Part shown: in pieces, positions 55,196-64,000 of the stretch
Position numbering within the stretch: the first letter of the stretch is position 1
Layout: each line of letters begins with the position of its first letter
From: Candidatus Proruminimicrobium quisquiliarum
GTDB lineage: Bacteria; Elusimicrobiota; Endomicrobiia; Endomicrobiales; Endomicrobiaceae
Length of the DNA: 64,000 nucleotides
Assembly: GCA_018433245.1 (NCBI GenBank)
Contig: JAHDRN010000001.1
Location: 124,001-188,000 of the forward strand
Reading direction: 5' to 3'
Program-made: the position numbers and the translations under genes
Notes under the pieces: generated by a model
What the model was told of the DNA's origin: nothing
What the model saw: only the letters and a program-made list of their open reading frames with translations
Database searches by the model: none

Positions 55196-57871
55196 ATGGG
55201 TAAAAATTTATGGCGTTACGATGAAAAGGGCCGGTGCGTTGTAAACGATGCGAGAAATTTGAAACAGCCGTTAATCCACATGCTTGCAAATTGTCCGAAA
55301 TATTTTTCAATATGCGATAATTTTTTAAGAGGATTCAGCGGATTTGACTATACCAGAATGTTCGGCGAATTTGACGGACCTAATTTTCCGAAAGGAAACG
55401 CAAGATTTTTGTGGCTGAGAGAAGAAAATAAGACGTGGCTTGTAAACAATTATGATTTAACAGATACCGAAACTAAAAATCCTAAATATGAAATGGGACT
55501 CGGATATGTAACTTTTTCAGGAACTTCCGAAAAGATGAAATTGTCCGTTTCGGCCACTGTTTTTGTGCCTCTTGAAGAGATGACCGAATTATGGATGGTT
55601 GAAATAAAAAATAATTCAAGTAATGCAAAAACAGTTGATTTTATACCGGCTGTTCCTATATTCGGCGGCAACAGAGCTTATGTCGAATACCACAGAGACG
55701 TCGTAAGACTTTACAACAAAAGCGAAATAAATAAAAGCATAAAGATATTGCCGGGTCTTGAATGGATAGAAGGTTCAACAGGTCCCAGCGATATATGTTA
55801 TTTTATGAGCGCGGAAACTGAAAAAGGCAGAAAAGGCGATAGATTTTATTCTGACAGAGAAACTTTTCTCGGTCCTAACGGAATGTGGTTGAAACCTGAA
55901 TCAATTTTAAAAAATATTGCTCCGCAAAAACAGTGTTACGGTAAAGAGGCGGTCGGAGCCGTTGAATTTAAAAAGATTACGATACCTGCCGGCAAAAGCG
56001 TAAAGTTTGTAGTTGTTAACGGAATAACTTTTTACGGAAGCAAGGACGCCGATAAAATTATCAAAAAATATTCTTACAAAAAAGCTCAAAAGGCTTTTGA
56101 AGATTTAAATGCCTATTGGCAGGAAAGATGCAGCAGAGTAAGAATCACTACAGGAAACAGCGATTTTAATGTTTTATGGAATACATGGTGGTGCTATCAG
56201 CTTTCAATGAGATACTGGTTTGGAAATACTGCCCATCCACAGACGGATTACGGTTCGGATTTTGCAGGCTGGAGAGATTTCTGGCAGGATATGATGGCTG
56301 CTACTGTGATTGATCCTAAAGGCCTTGAGGAAAGAACTTTAAAAACTCTTGAGGGTATCAGACTTGACGGTACAAACGCTACGAGATTTTTTGCAAGAAC
56401 AAAAGAATTCGGAAGCGACGAAGTGCACGGTTTATGGTGCGATCATCCTTACTGGACGGCTCAAACAGTTATGATACTTGCAAATTTTTTGGGAGATCCG
56501 AAATTTTTGTTCAGAGAAGGAATAGGTTATTTTAAAGACGCTTATCAGGACAGAGGAGAAACAAAAAATCAGGATTGGAAGAAAGGTTATATTGAGTCGC
56601 AGAAAACTTTAAACGGTAAAAAACATACCGGTACGGTATTAGAGCATTTATTGGTTCAGATTATGACTATGTTTTATGACGTAGGAAAAAATAATCTTTT
56701 AAAACAAAAAAGAGCCGACTGGAACGATGCCGTTGATCAGGTAAAAGGCGAAAACGTTACGTTTACTTTTGCAGTAGCGCAGAACTGCAACGAAGTCGCA
56801 AATCTTCTTGAAAAGATATCAAAAGATTTAAATATCGGCGAAATTGAAGTTTTTGAAGAATTTACGCTTCTTATTGAAAACTGGAAAGACGGATTAAAGG
56901 ATATCCCCGCATCAGCCAGACAGGCAAAACTTAGAAGATATCTTGATAAAGTAAATACCGCGGTAAGCGGCAAAAAAGTAAAAATAAAAATGGAAAAAAT
57001 ACTCAAAGATTTAAGGGCAAAAGCGCAGCTTTCAATAGATAATGCAAACAAAAAAGCATGGAACGGATATTATTATTCAGGCTATATATTTGACGACGGC
57101 AAACCGGTTGATACGATATTTAATAAATCGGCTCTTTCAAAAAAGAATCCTACATCCGATGATTTTGAGATGATGCTTATGCCTCAGACATGGTCTCTGG
57201 TATCGGGCGGAGCAGATAAAATAAAAGCCGCTTCAAAAGTAATTGATTCGGCGTTTAAATATCTTTTTGACAAAGAAGTCGGAGCGATGAAACTTAATTA
57301 TCCTGCATATACAAAATTTGACAAGACTATAGGCAGAATAACCGGTTTTGCTCCGGGAACGAAAGAAAACAACGCCATATTTTCTCATGCAAATCTTTTC
57401 TTTGTATGGGCTCTTATAAAAAGAGGAATGCCTGATGAAGCTTATAAGGTTTTCTCAGGAATAAATCCTTTAAATCACGAGCATGAAATTATAAGAACCG
57501 GCCCCTGGATACCGGAATACTATGTTTCTTCCGACAATCCGAACATAGCAGGACGCGGAGAATATCCCGTTTTAACCGGTTCATGCGCATGGACGAGATA
57601 TGCTTTTCAGAACTTCTTTTTCGGAGTAAGGGGATTGATAGACGGACTTCTTATTGATCCAAGACTTCCGGCAGTAAAAGAATTTAAAGAAAGTTCTCTT
57701 GAAATAAAATTCAGAGGAGCTTTGTACAAAATTAAATTTCATAATTCTTCATTAAAGAAAAATACTTTTGCAAAAACAATAACAGTTGACGGCAAAGAAA
57801 ATGAAGGCAATATAATAAAGCCTTTTAAATCCGGAACTCATATTGTTGAAGTGTTTTTAGACGTTAAATAA
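55196..57871 (+). CDS. GH94-family glycoside phosphorylase
   Basis: An 891-residue protein of the GH94 family, whose members reversibly phosphorolyse beta-linked disaccharides or glucans (cellobiose, chitobiose, laminaribiose) with release of sugar-1-phosphate. It has the N-terminal beta-sandwich (about 1-290), the catalytic (alpha/alpha)6 barrel with GWRDFWQD (358-365), CDHPYW (415-420) containing the likely acid Asp, and DWND (508-511), then the typical YPVLTGSCAWTRY and DPRLPAV end. No signal peptide, so it is cytoplasmic. An insert of mixed helices (about 515-650) separates DWND from the rest of the barrel. Substrate cannot be told from sequence. Confidence 0.85.
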   Translation: MGKNLWRYDEKGRCVVNDARNLKQPLIHMLANCPKYFSICDNFLRGFSGFDYTRMFGEFDGPNFPKGNARFLWLREENKTWLVNNYDLTDTETKNPKYEMGLGYVTFSGTSEKMKLSVSATVFVPLEEMTELWMVEIKNNSSNAKTVDFIPAVPIFGGNRAYVEYHRDVVRLYNKSEINKSIKILPGLEWIEGSTGPSDICYFMSAETEKGRKGDRFYSDRETFLGPNGMWLKPESILKNIAPQKQCYGKEAVGAVEFKKITIPAGKSVKFVVVNGITFYGSKDADKIIKKYSYKKAQKAFEDLNAYWQERCSRVRITTGNSDFNVLWNTWWCYQLSMRYWFGNTAHPQTDYGSDFAGWRDFWQDMMAATVIDPKGLEERTLKTLEGIRLDGTNATRFFARTKEFGSDEVHGLWCDHPYWTAQTVMILANFLGDPKFLFREGIGYFKDAYQDRGETKNQDWKKGYIESQKTLNGKKHTGTVLEHLLVQIMTMFYDVGKNNLLKQKRADWNDAVDQVKGENVTFTFAVAQNCNEVANLLEKISKDLNIGEIEVFEEFTLLIENWKDGLKDIPASARQAKLRRYLDKVNTAVSGKKVKIKMEKILKDLRAKAQLSIDNANKKAWNGYYYSGYIFDDGKPVDTIFNKSALSKKNPTSDDFEMMLMPQTWSLVSGGADKIKAASKVIDSAFKYLFDKEVGAMKLNYPAYTKFDKTIGRITGFAPGTKENNAIFSHANLFFVWALIKRGMPDEAYKVFSGINPLNHEHEIIRTGPWIPEYYVSSDNPNIAGRGEYPVLTGSCAWTRYAFQNFFFGVRGLIDGLLIDPRLPAVKEFKESSLEIKFRGALYKIKFHNSSLKKNTFAKTITVDGKENEGNIIKPFKSGTHIVEVFLDVK

Positions 57872-57885
57872 AATCGGAGCTGTTT

Positions 57886-58434
57886 ATGATAAAGAAAATT
57901 GCCTTAAGTTTAGCGTTTTTATTGTGTTTTATGTCTTCTGTTTTTGCCAGAATTCCGATTCAAATAGAGTCTTTTGTAAAAGGTGTGGATATAACAGGCC
58001 CTGATAAAGAAAAAAAGAGATTTTTTGATATTGAATCAATACCTAATATTCTTTATTCGTCAAATATTGCCGCTTACGGCGGCGTAGTAAATTTATCTGT
58101 GTTCGGAGCTGATATAATTTTAAAAAATTCACAATGTATTTATATTTCAAAAGATCCTATTTCAAAAGGCATCAGAATTTCTAAAATTGAAAATTCAATA
58201 GATTGTCCTGTTATAGTCGATTTGCCGGTTATAATATCAATAGGTGAAGCAATGACGATTTTGTTAGATTATAATTCCGTAATTTCATTTAAACAAAAAG
58301 ACGACAATGTTTACGAATTCAACGTTGTTTTCGGCAGAGTTAACGTTAAGCAGAACGGACAAAATAAACAGCTTAGTGAAGGCGAAAAGTTTGAATATGA
58401 GATTGTCCAAGGAGATAATGAGAATGCCATTTAA
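57886..58434 (+). CDS. Exported FecR-like protein, unknown
   Basis: A 182-residue protein with an N-terminal signal peptide (hydrophobic 5-20, cleavage near VFARI) and a beta-rich body. The C-terminal part (VNVKQNGQNKQLSEGEKFEY) resembles the FecR domain, which binds or signals in the periplasm, but the family match is weak. A CGGAG ribosome binding site lies upstream, 14 bases after the GH94 gene. Its end overlaps rfbC by 11 bases. A periplasmic structural role is possible; no enzyme residues are seen. Confidence 0.6.
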   Translation: MIKKIALSLAFLLCFMSSVFARIPIQIESFVKGVDITGPDKEKKRFFDIESIPNILYSSNIAAYGGVVNLSVFGADIILKNSQCIYISKDPISKGIRISKIENSIDCPVIVDLPVIISIGEAMTILLDYNSVISFKQKDDNVYEFNVVFGRVNVKQNGQNKQLSEGEKFEYEIVQGDNENAI

Positions 58435-59005
58435 ATTTACAAAACTGCCTATTGAAGACGTGATACAAATTGAACCTGTAAGATTTAAGGATGATAGAGG
58501 TTTTTTTGAAGAAGTTTTTAAAATTTCAGATTTTAAAAATTTCGGGATGGACATAAATATTAAACAAATTAATTTTTCGCATTCCGCAAAAGGAGTTTTA
58601 AGAGGACTGCATTATCAGCTTGCTCCGTTTGTGCAGTCAAAACTTGTAAGAGTTATTTCAGGAGCCATATATGACGTTGCGGTTGATTTAAGAATTGGTT
58701 CTCCAACGTTCGGCAAATGGGTCGGAGCCATACTGGATTCGTCGGGTAAAAGCATGCTTTTTATTCCGGAAGGTTTTGCCCACGGTTTTGAAGTTTTATC
58801 CGACACGGTTGATTTTGAATATTATTGTTCAAATATTTATGCCCCTGAGTATGAAAGAGGCATAAAATACGATGATTCTTTTCTGAACATAACATGGAAC
58901 ACGGTTAAACCGAAGCTTTCTCAAAAAGATCTTTTATATCCGGATTTTGAAAATGCCGAACATAATTTTGAATATAAAATATCAAATAAAGAGGTGTTTA
59001 AATGA
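58424..59005 (+). CDS. rfbC: dTDP-4-dehydrorhamnose 3,5-epimerase
   Basis: A 193-residue cupin-type epimerase in dTDP-L-rhamnose synthesis. Family blocks are DRGFFEEVFKISDF, FSHSAKGVLRGLHYQ (catalytic His), VRVISGAIYDVAVDLR and LFIPEGFAHGFEVLSD. The frame is open upstream, but GGAG at 58411-58414 lies 9 bases before ATG 58424, giving the normal family N-terminus. It overlaps the FecR-like gene by 11 bases and the next rfbD by 4 bases. RfbA and RfbB genes are not in this window. Confidence 0.93.
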   Translation: MPFKFTKLPIEDVIQIEPVRFKDDRGFFEEVFKISDFKNFGMDINIKQINFSHSAKGVLRGLHYQLAPFVQSKLVRVISGAIYDVAVDLRIGSPTFGKWVGAILDSSGKSMLFIPEGFAHGFEVLSDTVDFEYYCSNIYAPEYERGIKYDDSFLNITWNTVKPKLSQKDLLYPDFENAEHNFEYKISNKEVFK

Positions 59006-59862
59006 GAGTTCTGATAGCTGGTTATCCGGGGCAGTTGGCCAAAGCTATTATAGCCGAGTTGATAAGAAATAATATAGTTTTTTTGGCTCCTCCTCATTAC
59101 GATTTTGACATAACCAACAATTACCAAATAAACAATATGATATCGTCATTTAAACCGGATGTTATAATCAACTGCGCCGCTTATAACAGCGTTGAACATG
59201 CCGAAGAAGATATGGAGAAAGCGATAAACGTTAATTATAAGGCTGTAGAATATCTGGTAAGAGAAGCCGAAAATAATAAAATAAAACTTGTGCATTTCAG
59301 CACGGATTATGTTTTTGACGGCTCAAAAAATTCTTTATATGTTGAAACCGATAAACCCAATCCTTTAAATTTATACGGGAAAAGTAAACTTGCCGGAGAA
59401 AACGAAGTTCTGTCTTATGATAACAGTCTTGTTTTCAGGCTCAGCTGGGTAATAGGATACGGCAGAAATAATTTCTTATATAAATTTACGAATTGGATAA
59501 CAGATAAACAAATCGTAAAAGTTTCAAACGACGAAATATCGGTGCCTACTTTTACTTTTGATGTCGCAAAATATGTTTTGATGTCGCTTGATAAGGGATT
59601 GACGGGATTATATCATCTTAACAATTCCGGTAAGGCATCTCGGTATGAACTTGCAAGCAAATATGCAAAAATAATGGGATTTACGAATGAAATTATACCG
59701 GTTCCGATGGCGGCTTTTGAAGTTCCTGTAAGAAGGCCTCTTTTTACCGCGATGTCAAATAAAAAAATATCCGATGCATTGGGAGTAAGTATTCCGGATT
59801 GGGAAGATTCTCTCAGAATTTACTGTAATGCGCTTAAAGGCAATGCTGATTTAATAAGATGA
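59002..59862 (+). CDS. rfbD: dTDP-4-dehydrorhamnose reductase, paralogue 1
   Basis: A 286-residue NAD(P)-dependent short-chain-type reductase that finishes dTDP-L-rhamnose. The Rossmann start is VLIAGYPGQLAKA (GxxGQL), followed by NCAAYNSVEHAEED, the catalytic STDYVFDG and YGKSKLAGE (Tyr and Lys). The substrate region has RLSWVIGYG. The start overlaps the rfbC stop (ATGA). It is about 70 percent identical by eye to the second copy at 60414, and both keep all catalytic residues. A phosphoribosyltransferase gene lies between them. Confidence 0.92.
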   Translation: MRVLIAGYPGQLAKAIIAELIRNNIVFLAPPHYDFDITNNYQINNMISSFKPDVIINCAAYNSVEHAEEDMEKAINVNYKAVEYLVREAENNKIKLVHFSTDYVFDGSKNSLYVETDKPNPLNLYGKSKLAGENEVLSYDNSLVFRLSWVIGYGRNNFLYKFTNWITDKQIVKVSNDEISVPTFTFDVAKYVLMSLDKGLTGLYHLNNSGKASRYELASKYAKIMGFTNEIIPVPMAAFEVPVRRPLFTAMSNKKISDALGVSIPDWEDSLRIYCNALKGNADLIR

Positions 59863-60380
59863 ACCCGAAAAAAAGCAATATTAAAAAGTTTTTTTATGCC
59901 GAACTTTTCAATCAGGATTGTTCGTCTTCTTTCTGCTCTTATATGAAAAATTTAAAATCAGACGATAAAAAATTATATGAAAAGGCGTTGAAACTTGCCT
60001 GTAAAATTGAGCCTTTCAAAAATAATTTTGACGTTATTGCGAGCGTTCCAAAATATGATAATGTATTTCCGGAAGAAACAAATTATTCTCAAAAAACAGC
60101 CGAAATAATTTCTTCAAAATTAAATATTCCTTACGAAAAAAATATAATTTCAAAAATAAAATATACAAGAAAATTAAGGACGATCCCGGGAAATGAAAGG
60201 TTCTCCGAGATAGATTCTGCTTTTAAGATAAATAAACCGCTCTATAAGAGAATATGTGTTGTCGACGACGTTTATTCTTCCGGAGCGACTATGGCGGAAA
60301 TAGTCAAAACATTTAATAAAAGCGGGATAACTGAAATATATGTCGCCGTGCTTGTTGTACAGTCGGAAAATAAATTATAA
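59859..60380 (+). CDS. ComF-like phosphoribosyltransferase
   Basis: A 173-residue type I phosphoribosyltransferase. The PRPP-binding loop VVDDVYSSGATMAE is complete near residues 130-143. Other parts (DVIASVPKYDN near 60, LRTIPGNERF) are like ComF/amidophosphoribosyl-type proteins, but the N-terminal zinc finger typical of ComF is absent. It overlaps the first rfbD by 4 bases and ends 33 bases before the second. ComF homologues are linked to DNA uptake; whether this applies here is unknown. Confidence 0.78.
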   Translation: MNPKKSNIKKFFYAELFNQDCSSSFCSYMKNLKSDDKKLYEKALKLACKIEPFKNNFDVIASVPKYDNVFPEETNYSQKTAEIISSKLNIPYEKNIISKIKYTRKLRTIPGNERFSEIDSAFKINKPLYKRICVVDDVYSSGATMAEIVKTFNKSGITEIYVAVLVVQSENKL

Positions 60381-60413
60381 CAAATCGTATTTTTTTTATT
60401 GTAAGAGGGGGAA

Positions 60414-61277
60414 ATGATGAAAGTTGTTATTGCCGGAGCTTCGGGACAGCTTGCAAAATCTTTTATGTATGAGTTTAATAAAAGAAAAATTGAATTTATT
60501 GCTCCGCCTGAAGAAGAATTTGACATAACAAATTATTATAAAATTAATAAATTTATCGCTCCGTTCAGACCGGACCTTATAATAAACTGCGCGGCTTACA
60601 ATAATGTTGAACTGGCTGAACAAAATACAACTCAGGCAATAGACGTTAATTATAAAGGAGTAAGAAATCTTGTCAAAATATCGCAGTTATATAACATAAA
60701 ACTTGTTCATTTCAGTACGGATTATGTTTTTGACGGAATGAAAAATTCCCCTTACGTTGAAACAGATACTCCGGATCCTTTAAATTTATACGGAAAAAGC
60801 AAACTGGCCGGCGAAAATGAGGTTATGCCGTATGATAACAGTCTTGTTTTCAGGCTTAGCTGGGTAATAGGATACGGCAAAAGCAACTTTCTTTATAAAT
60901 TAACAAATTGGATACAAAATAATGATTCTATAATGGTCTCAAATGATGAGATATCTGTGCCGACGTTTACTTTTGATATCGTAAAATACGTTTTAATGGC
61001 GCTTGATAAAAAACTTACCGGCTTATACCATCTTACAAATTCAGGAAAAGCGTCAAGATATGAACTTGCCGTTAAATACGTAAAACTGATGGGCTTTACA
61101 AATGAGATTATTCCTGTTCCTATGGCAACGTTTAAAACTAACGTCAAAAGACCGCTTGTTACGGTTATGTCAAATAAAAAAATATCTGAAATTTTAGGCG
61201 TGAATATCCCATGCTGGGAAGAGTCTCTTAAAATTTACTGTAATGCTGTTAGGAGTAATCCGGACTTGAGATTCTAA
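60414..61277 (+). CDS. rfbD: dTDP-4-dehydrorhamnose reductase, paralogue 2
   Basis: A 287-residue second copy of RfbD. Motifs GASGQLAKS, NCAAYNNVELAEQN, STDYVFDG and YGKSKLAGE are intact, so it should be active. Differences from the first copy are spread through the protein, consistent with an old duplication rather than a recent one. A GGGGG ribosome binding site precedes the ATG. The gene ends 215 bases before the convergent AddB-like gene. Confidence 0.9.
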   Translation: MMKVVIAGASGQLAKSFMYEFNKRKIEFIAPPEEEFDITNYYKINKFIAPFRPDLIINCAAYNNVELAEQNTTQAIDVNYKGVRNLVKISQLYNIKLVHFSTDYVFDGMKNSPYVETDTPDPLNLYGKSKLAGENEVMPYDNSLVFRLSWVIGYGKSNFLYKLTNWIQNNDSIMVSNDEISVPTFTFDIVKYVLMALDKKLTGLYHLTNSGKASRYELAVKYVKLMGFTNEIIPVPMATFKTNVKRPLVTVMSNKKISEILGVNIPCWEESLKIYCNAVRSNPDLRF

Positions 61278-61492
61278 ATTATAGCGACCGTAATATTTTG
61301 GCTGCAGTTTTGTAATTTTCAAGTTCATTTACCGCTTACGTCTAATGTAAACTTCACTTTAAAATTACTTCACTTCGCACAAAATCTTGCTAGTCTGAAC
61401 GACATGACAAAAATTGCAGTCGCAAAATACTTCAGTTCGTTTCAAATCTTAAATTCTAACGGCAACTTCTGTAATATAATCAAAAGTATCAA
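61278..61492. repeat. Noncoding gap with imperfect direct and inverted repeats
   Basis: No gene is seen here between two convergent genes. A roughly 27-base unit at 61361-61387 recurs imperfectly at 61424-61450 (shared core TACTTCA-N-TTCG and AAATCTT). Bases near 61291-61314 and 61414-61429 form an imperfect inverted pair around TATTTTG and CTGCAG-like words. No clear hairpin terminator is visible. It may be a degraded small repeat element. Confidence 0.45.
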
Positions 61493-64000
61493 TTATCTGC
61501 AGAGATAGAAATACGGGCAGGTCTCGCATCTTACTTTGTCGTACGGTTCTGATTTAAAAGGAATATCGCTGTTAATTTCAGAAATAATATATTTTAAATT
61601 ATCAATGCAGATGTCGTAAATGAATTGCCTGTCTTCATGCGTCATGCCGGTGTCAAATAAATATATTTTATTACAGTCTCTTACGGAGTAAAGAATACAG
61701 TTGTCTATTGTTTTGCCGGGATTTTTTTCTTCATAAACGAATTTATATACGGGAAGCTGGAAAGATTTTATATTTTTCTGTATAAATTCTCTTCTGTCGC
61801 CGGTTATTTCATTGCTTAATTTTGATTTTAAAGGTTTTTCAATGCTTCCCGTTTTATAGTCAATTATATAAAGCGATCCGTTATTGTTTCTGTCTATTCT
61901 GTCAATTTTTAATTTAAGATTATAGATTACGCCGTTTATTTCTATTTTTGAAATAAATTTTGATTCGGCTTCAATAATTTCTTTGAAATCGCGTTTTGTT
62001 TCATTTTCATAAAAATCGCATAATCTTTTTTTAATAAGTTTTTTTAATAAAAAAATCTTTCCGGTTTCATGCTGTTTGAAAAAAGTTTCAAGTTTCCTGT
62101 CTAAAATTTTTTGATATTCCGAAAACGTATTTGTCGTTAATTCGTCTTTGTTTAAGCCTTTATGAAATGTTTCTTCCAGAAATTCATGTATAAAGTTGCC
62201 GATATCAAGCCTTTCGTAATTTTGTTCAAAATCCGCCTGTTCTGAAAGCTGTAAAATATATTTAAAATAAAATTGCAGTTTGCATCTTAAATAGGTATCT
62301 ATGCTTGTGGGTGAATAACTGAAATGTTTTAAAAAATCTTTAATTCTATCCGTTTTAGAAAATTCCTGCTTATTGTTTAATGCCGTTTTGTTTGATAAAA
62401 CCGCTTTTGTCACATTTGCGACTTTAAGCGATTTCTTTTCAGACTGTTCTTTCCATACAAGTTCTTCTATAAATCTGCTCCTGCCGTTCTTTTCGTCATC
62501 GGGATATATCAGCGTGACGTTTTCGGCGGATGCTATCAAACTCATAAAATTGTATTTTTGTATGTCAGTTTCTCTGCTTAGATAGCCTATTCCCAGAGAA
62601 TTCATAATGTCTTTTGGTATTAAAGGATTTGTTTCTTTAATGCTTGGCATAAATGAATCAGACATTGACAAGACGTAAACATTCTTAAAACTGAGACCTC
62701 TTGCCTCCATTGTTCCAAGAATCTGCAAACCTTTCAGCGGACTTCCTATAAGTGAAATATTTCCCTTTAAAAGAATTTCTTCCAATATATAAAATATTTC
62801 ATATTGTTCAAATTTTTCATTCGTGCAGACTGCTTTTTCAAACTGTCCGGCTATATCATAAAGTATATTAACGGCTCCTAAATTAAAAGGATATGTGTGT
62901 ATAAGGCTTTTTTCAACGATGTTGTTTGCGATATGTTTAATATAGCTGCCGGTGTCTGCCATATTAGAAAGCTTTTCGGGTCTGTAAAAAAATAAATCAA
63001 AGATCTCATCCAAAATTTCTTTTACTCTTTTTGCGGTAACAGGCTGCCAATATAAAGTTACGGTGCGCGAAATATCGTTTTGAAGTTTTATATTATTTTT
63101 TATGTCGTCTAAATTTATGAATATATAGTCTTTAAATTCAGCTTCCTCATTGAATCTGTCAAAATGCCGCATTATACTATGAACGATAATTCTTGTCACG
63201 CTCGGGTTTCCGATAAATCTCATATTTTTGGCAAGAGGATTTGCCAATACCGAGATGATGTCTTTAATATAATACTTGTTGTTCTTTTTGTTTTTTTGCG
63301 CCTGAAGAACCGCGCTTATTAAAGAAAAAACCGTAGTCTTTTTGGCAGGATATCCGACCGCCACGTTAATATCTCTGACAATGCTGTATATCTGGCTCAT
63401 TACCGAAGGAAGTATTGAATTATCAGGAACAATAACGACAGTATCTTTTATGTCATTTTGATCAATTTTGCTTAAAAGATTTTTTGCAAGGCATGCCTGG
63501 GATTCTCCGTCATAAGCGCAGTAAAAATTTATATTACTGCTAATTTTTTCTTCGTTTGTATTTTTGTAAACAGTTTCATTAAAATCTTTATATATTTTAT
63601 CTATAGAGCTCCAATTGTCCTTTGAGCCTTTTATTATAATATCAAGTTTATTTTCATCATATATTTTTTTGAACATATCCGTTTCGGATTTATTTAAATA
63701 ATAAGGATTAAACAAAATAACGCTCTTATATTCTTTTAGATAATCGTTTATTTTTGAATCTGCCAAAAGATACGAATAGCCTCTTGTCGTCTTTTTGACT
63801 GAAAGCATATATTTGTGAAATTCCTGCCTTATAAAAGACAGATTTTTCAGCAGCTCATTTATGTTTTTAGGCAGATCGTATCCTATATCGGCGTTTAATT
63901 GTATATTCAGTAATTTGTCATTTTGTATTTTTTCTATATCAAGCGCTTCAATGAAGGCAAGAATTTCGGAACTCCACTGAAAAAACTCCGCAAAAGAAGT
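61493..64000 (-). CDS. AddB/RexB-like nuclease-helicase, 5' partial
   Basis: The frame stays open to the right edge, so the visible 835 residues are the C-terminal part. The C-terminal 270 residues are a PD-(D/E)XK nuclease: SPTSIDTYLRCKLQFYFKY, GNFIHEFLEETFH, LKIDRIDRN and IIDYKTGS, with the Cys of YLRC and RCETCPYFYLC forming a probable [4Fe-4S] site. The upstream part matches the inactive-helicase fold of AddB (EARGLSFKNVYVLSMSDSFMP, TLIYPDDEKNGRSRFIEE). AddAB/RexAB process double-strand breaks for RecA; an addA gene is not in the window. ATG 63808 is not the real start, since conserved-looking sequence continues upstream. Confidence 0.82.
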   Translation of the reverse strand, partial: TSFAEFFQWSSEILAFIEALDIEKIQNDKLLNIQLNADIGYDLPKNINELLKNLSFIRQEFHKYMLSVKKTTRGYSYLLADSKINDYLKEYKSVILFNPYYLNKSETDMFKKIYDENKLDIIIKGSKDNWSSIDKIYKDFNETVYKNTNEEKISSNINFYCAYDGESQACLAKNLLSKIDQNDIKDTVVIVPDNSILPSVMSQIYSIVRDINVAVGYPAKKTTVFSLISAVLQAQKNKKNNKYYIKDIISVLANPLAKNMRFIGNPSVTRIIVHSIMRHFDRFNEEAEFKDYIFINLDDIKNNIKLQNDISRTVTLYWQPVTAKRVKEILDEIFDLFFYRPEKLSNMADTGSYIKHIANNIVEKSLIHTYPFNLGAVNILYDIAGQFEKAVCTNEKFEQYEIFYILEEILLKGNISLIGSPLKGLQILGTMEARGLSFKNVYVLSMSDSFMPSIKETNPLIPKDIMNSLGIGYLSRETDIQKYNFMSLIASAENVTLIYPDDEKNGRSRFIEELVWKEQSEKKSLKVANVTKAVLSNKTALNNKQEFSKTDRIKDFLKHFSYSPTSIDTYLRCKLQFYFKYILQLSEQADFEQNYERLDIGNFIHEFLEETFHKGLNKDELTTNTFSEYQKILDRKLETFFKQHETGKIFLLKKLIKKRLCDFYENETKRDFKEIIEAESKFISKIEINGVIYNLKLKIDRIDRNNNGSLYIIDYKTGSIEKPLKSKLSNEITGDRREFIQKNIKSFQLPVYKFVYEEKNPGKTIDNCILYSVRDCNKIYLFDTGMTHEDRQFIYDICIDNLKYIISEINSDIPFKSEPYDKVRCETCPYFYLCR

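Overview
This window reads as a chromosomal segment of an AT-rich, diderm (Gram-negative type) bacterium. Outer-membrane capacity is shown by lpxB, an MsbA-type flippase, a Wza-like lipoprotein and outer-membrane beta-barrel proteins. Amino-acid biosynthesis, glycogen branching and glycolysis genes point to a fermentative heterotroph. The gene families and low GC resemble Elusimicrobiota, perhaps Endomicrobium-like, but this is inference because no rRNA gene or other taxonomic marker lies in the window.

Layout. 1-5.4 kb (+): end of an exopolysaccharide cluster (EpsG-like polymerase, GT2, pyruvyl transferase, flippase, FrhB-like iron-sulfur protein), then an orphan HipB-like regulator. 5.8-9.9 kb (-): facing export and ligation genes (Wzc-like tyrosine autokinase, Wza-like lipoprotein, O-antigen-ligase-like protein). 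9.9-14.3 kb (-): mreB-mreC-mreD followed by ogt-alkD-nfo DNA repair genes. 14.5-17.9 kb (+): tRNA-Thr, then kinase / triple-receiver regulator / soluble kinase. 17.9-25.3 kb: tilS (-), then ilvN, ilvC, a PASTA protein, rpe, a lytic transglycosylase, proB and a Nudix hydrolase. 25.3-27.5 kb: groES-groEL behind two tandem promoter-CIRCE modules. 27.5-33.1 kb: pheA, hisC, rsmD, a Cas4/RecB-like nuclease, argB and a CCA-adding-type enzyme. 33.1-42.1 kb: small membrane protein, 1328-residue TPR protein, ankyrin protein, cNMP-fold protein, PerM/AI-2E permease and glgB. 42.1-48.3 kb: alaS, an ACT protein, def, gap and pgk. 48.4-53.7 kb: lpxB, msbA, a PorV-like protein and a short RelA/SpoT homologue. 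53.7-55.1 kb (-): rpmB, a small outer-membrane protein and a dCMP deaminase. 55.2-61.3 kb (+): GH94 phosphorylase, FecR-like protein, rfbC, and rfbD paralogues flanking a phosphoribosyltransferase. 61.5-64 kb (-): AddB-like nuclease running off the right edge.

Genes are tightly packed, with many stop/start overlaps. No stretch over 300 bases lacks a gene; the longest gaps are 61278-61492, 25257-25440 and 14317-14475. Five rho-independent terminators are clear. Several transcription units have -10 boxes so close to the start codon that the mRNA would be leaderless or nearly so, while others have good Shine-Dalgarno sequences. I saw no insertion sequence, prophage or CRISPR array. The most distinctive features are the duplicated heat-shock control region, the kinase/triple-receiver/kinase locus, the mre plus alkylation-repair operon, the TPR-ankyrin-cNMP-permease-glgB cluster and the leaderless promoter architecture.
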